From Porticoccaceae bacterium (GTDB lineage: Bacteria; Pseudomonadota; Gammaproteobacteria; Pseudomonadales; Porticoccaceae), in assembly GCA_017858295.1 (NCBI GenBank), contig JAFMBU010000071.1, positions 1-8,037 on the forward strand: a DNA stretch of 8,037 bases. Reading direction: 5' to 3'. How positions within the stretch are numbered: position 1 is the first letter of the stretch; every line of letters begins with the position of its first letter. The position numbers and the translations under genes are program-made. The notes beneath the pieces are model-generated. The model was not told the DNA's origin and ran no database searches. It saw only the letters and a list, made by a program, of their open reading frames with translations. This document shows, in pieces, positions 6,874-8,037 of the stretch.

Positions 6874-7781
6874 GCAGTAACAATCTGCTGCAAGGCGTTT
6901 TCAAGTTCGCTGTATTGGAATCTGTAGTCGCTGGCCAGCAGCTTGTTGGGCAGTACATATTGCCCCTGCAATAGAAGCTCCTCACCCATCTCGCCGAATA
7001 ACAGTTTCACCATAAATCCTGGCATCGGCAACACTGCGGGTCGATTTAGGGCTGCACCTAGGCTGGCGCTAAACTGCGCGTTGGAGACTGGATTGGGCGC
7101 GGTTGCATTAACCGGTCCGGAAATCTGTGGGTTGTTAATGCAGTGTAAAATCGCCCCGACCATATCCTCAATATGAATCCAGGACATTCCCTGCTCGCCA
7201 CTGCCGATTGGGCCACCCAGGGCCATCTTAAAGGGCGCAAGCATGCGCGCCAGAGCACCCTCTTCACCCAAGACAATGCCGGTTCGCAAATAGCACACGC
7301 GACTGCCAAGGGTTTCAAAACGTGCCGCACTCTGCTCCCAGGTTTTGCACAGCTGGTGGGAAAAGCCATCCACAGCGCTGGACTGTTCATTCACCGGCTG
7401 CTGGCCAGGACCATAATAGCCAATGGCCGATCCGCTGATCACCACGCTGGGTTTGCGCCTGTGCTTTTGATTTCGTTCGGCAAAAAATTCATAGAGTCTG
7501 TCGGTAAGATTAATCCGACTGTCATAAAAACGCTGCTTGCGACGCTGAGTCCAGCGCCCTGCTGCCAGAGGCTCACCGGCCAGGTTAACGATCACCTCTG
7601 GCACATAGTCCGCTTCCAGTTCGCTGAGCCCCTGAATCAATCGCACCGACGTCGGCAGTCGCGCTGCAGCTGCCTCGGGATTGCGTGTCAGCACAGAGAG
7701 TTGATGACCCAGCTGTTGCGCCTGACGGCAAAAGTGTCGACCAATAAAGCCACTGCCACCGGTGATTAAAATTGAGCTCAT
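6870..7781 (-). CDS. TIGR01777-family SDR, YfcH-like epimerase family protein
   Basis: A 303-residue atypical extended SDR of the family that includes E. coli YfcH; that family's function is uncharacterised and members are usually near 300 residues. Seen in order: TGGSGFIG cofactor loop (7-14), NLAGEP (66-71), SAIGYYG (118-124), RTGIVLG (166-172), GSGEQGMSWIHIEDMV (193-208), and a C-terminal DUF1731 block with PMPGFMVKLLFGEMGEELL (252-270) and LPNKLLASDYRFQY (277-290). The usual YxxxK is not in its normal form, which is expected for this family. I chose the ATG at 7779-7781 because the Rossmann loop begins just after it; the frame runs 33 codons further upstream but that extension is not SDR-like. 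The ribosome binding site is weak. The TAG stop (6870-6872) overlaps the TAA of the kinase on the other strand. Confidence 0.93.
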   Translation of the reverse strand: MSSILITGGSGFIGRHFCRQAQQLGHQLSVLTRNPEAAAARLPTSVRLIQGLSELEADYVPEVIVNLAGEPLAAGRWTQRRKQRFYDSRINLTDRLYEFFAERNQKHRRKPSVVISGSAIGYYGPGQQPVNEQSSAVDGFSHQLCKTWEQSAARFETLGSRVCYLRTGIVLGEEGALARMLAPFKMALGGPIGSGEQGMSWIHIEDMVGAILHCINNPQISGPVNATAPNPVSNAQFSASLGAALNRPAVLPMPGFMVKLLFGEMGEELLLQGQYVLPNKLLASDYRFQYSELENALQQIVTA

Positions 7782-7888
7782 AGATAAAAGACCATTGTTA
7801 ATGACGCTTGTATAGGGGGTTAACCAAGCAATACGCACAGCTATTGAGGCCAGCCTACAAAATCCCACTGGCGGCCGCAATCTTTCCT

Positions 7889-7917
7889 TTGCCCAGAGCG
7901 CGTTGAGTTGCTAAAAT
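7889..7917 (+). promoter_or_regulatory. Candidate sigma-70 promoter for the purC-like gene
   Basis: TTGCCC (7889-7894, 4 of 6) and TAAAAT (7912-7917, 5 of 6) with a 17-base spacer would give a leader of about 70 bases before the ATG at 7995. I saw no PurR-type operator (ACGCAAACGTTTGCGT-like) in 7782-7994. The rest of this intergenic stretch holds only small features, such as the 8-base palindrome GGTTAACC (7818-7825), whose role, if any, is unknown. Confidence 0.4.
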
Positions 7918-7994
7918 CCTGTTCCTTGTTGATCTGGCTACATCCAGCTAGGTCTAAATAACCAGTCAATTTTAACCACCCCCAAGGCATAACT

Positions 7995-8037
7995 ATGAGT
8001 CTTGCTAATAAAGTATTAGCCTCTAACAACGATCTTC
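7995..8037 (+). CDS. purC: Start of a gene resembling phosphoribosylaminoimidazole-succinocarboxamide synthase (3' partial)
   Basis: Only 14 codons are present: MSLANKVLASNNDL, read from the ATG at 7995, with AAGG (7984-7987) 7 bases upstream. The peptide resembles the N-terminus of the long gammaproteobacterial PurC (the MSLA-x2-VLA-x-N-x-DLP pattern that I recall from Vibrio and Pseudomonas relatives). PurC makes SAICAR in purine biosynthesis. With so few residues the identification is tentative, but the ribosome binding site, the promoter and the position next to a divergent gene all support a genuine start. Confidence 0.55.
   Translation, partial: MSLANKVLASNNDL

Noticed and set aside
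6873..6889. Hairpin AGCAG/CTGCT as a terminator after the kinase
   Set aside because: The arms are only 5 bases, the loop is 7 bases, and no T-run follows on either strand.
7173..7769. A 198-codon open frame on the plus strand opposite the YfcH-like gene
   Set aside because: It mirrors the SDR gene, whose motifs are complete; the opposite translation is low-complexity and unlike any family I know.
7818..7825. Palindrome GGTTAACC as an operator
   Set aside because: It is a single 8-base palindrome with no second copy or flanking symmetry, which can easily arise by chance.
7782..7880. N-terminal extension of the YfcH-like protein up to 7880
   Set aside because: The extra 33 residues are not SDR-like and the Rossmann loop begins normally a few residues after the ATG at 7781, so the extension is most likely just open frame.
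7926..7955. Possible hairpin CTGG...CCAG in the leader of the purC-like gene, considered as a riboswitch
   Set aside because: The arms are only 4 bases and no purine riboswitch core can be made out; the stretch is too short and unstructured.

Overview
The window looks like a chromosomal segment of a Gram-negative bacterium, most likely a marine-type gammaproteobacterium. This is inferred from the GC content (about half), the protein sequences, and a likely start of the long gammaproteobacterial form of PurC at the right edge. I saw no mobile element, tRNA, rRNA, CRISPR array or prophage signature. All large reading frames look intact except the two genes cut by the window edges.

Layout. (1) Bases 1-856, plus strand: the 3' part of an extended short-chain dehydrogenase/reductase (SDR) whose N-terminal nucleotide-binding loop lies outside the window. 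(2) Bases 857-1897, minus strand: an AraC-family regulator with an N-terminal Arabinose_bd-type domain, converging on gene 1 with no space between the stop codons. (3) Bases 1898-2036: a divergent regulatory region with overlapping candidate promoters and small direct and inverted repeats. (4) Bases 2037-6873, plus strand: a three-gene operon-like block. It encodes an alkyl-DHAP-synthase (AGPS)-like FAD enzyme, a GlpD-type FAD glycerol-3-phosphate dehydrogenase one base downstream, and an FGGY-family sugar/polyol kinase 27 bases later. (5) Bases 6870-7781, minus strand: a TIGR01777/YfcH-type SDR whose stop codon overlaps that of the kinase. (6) Bases 7782-7994: a 213-base divergent intergenic region with a plausible promoter, leading into (7) a gene start at 7995 that resembles purC and runs off the window.

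How the genes may work together. The central block reads as a glycerol/triose-phosphate module: a kinase phosphorylates a polyol, GlpD oxidises glycerol-3-phosphate to DHAP and passes electrons to quinone, and an AGPS-like flavoprotein acts on an acyl- or alkyl-DHAP-like or unrelated 2-hydroxyacid-like substrate. The adjacent, divergently transcribed AraC-type protein is the obvious candidate regulator. The kinase lacks some residues that bind glycerol in GlpK, and no GlpF or GlpR is present here. I therefore treat this as a GlpD-containing pathway of unknown substrate, not as the standard glycerol regulon. The most interesting point is the coupling of the AGPS-like enzyme to GlpD and a non-canonical FGGY kinase. 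The individual families are known; the substrate of the set cannot be settled from sequence.
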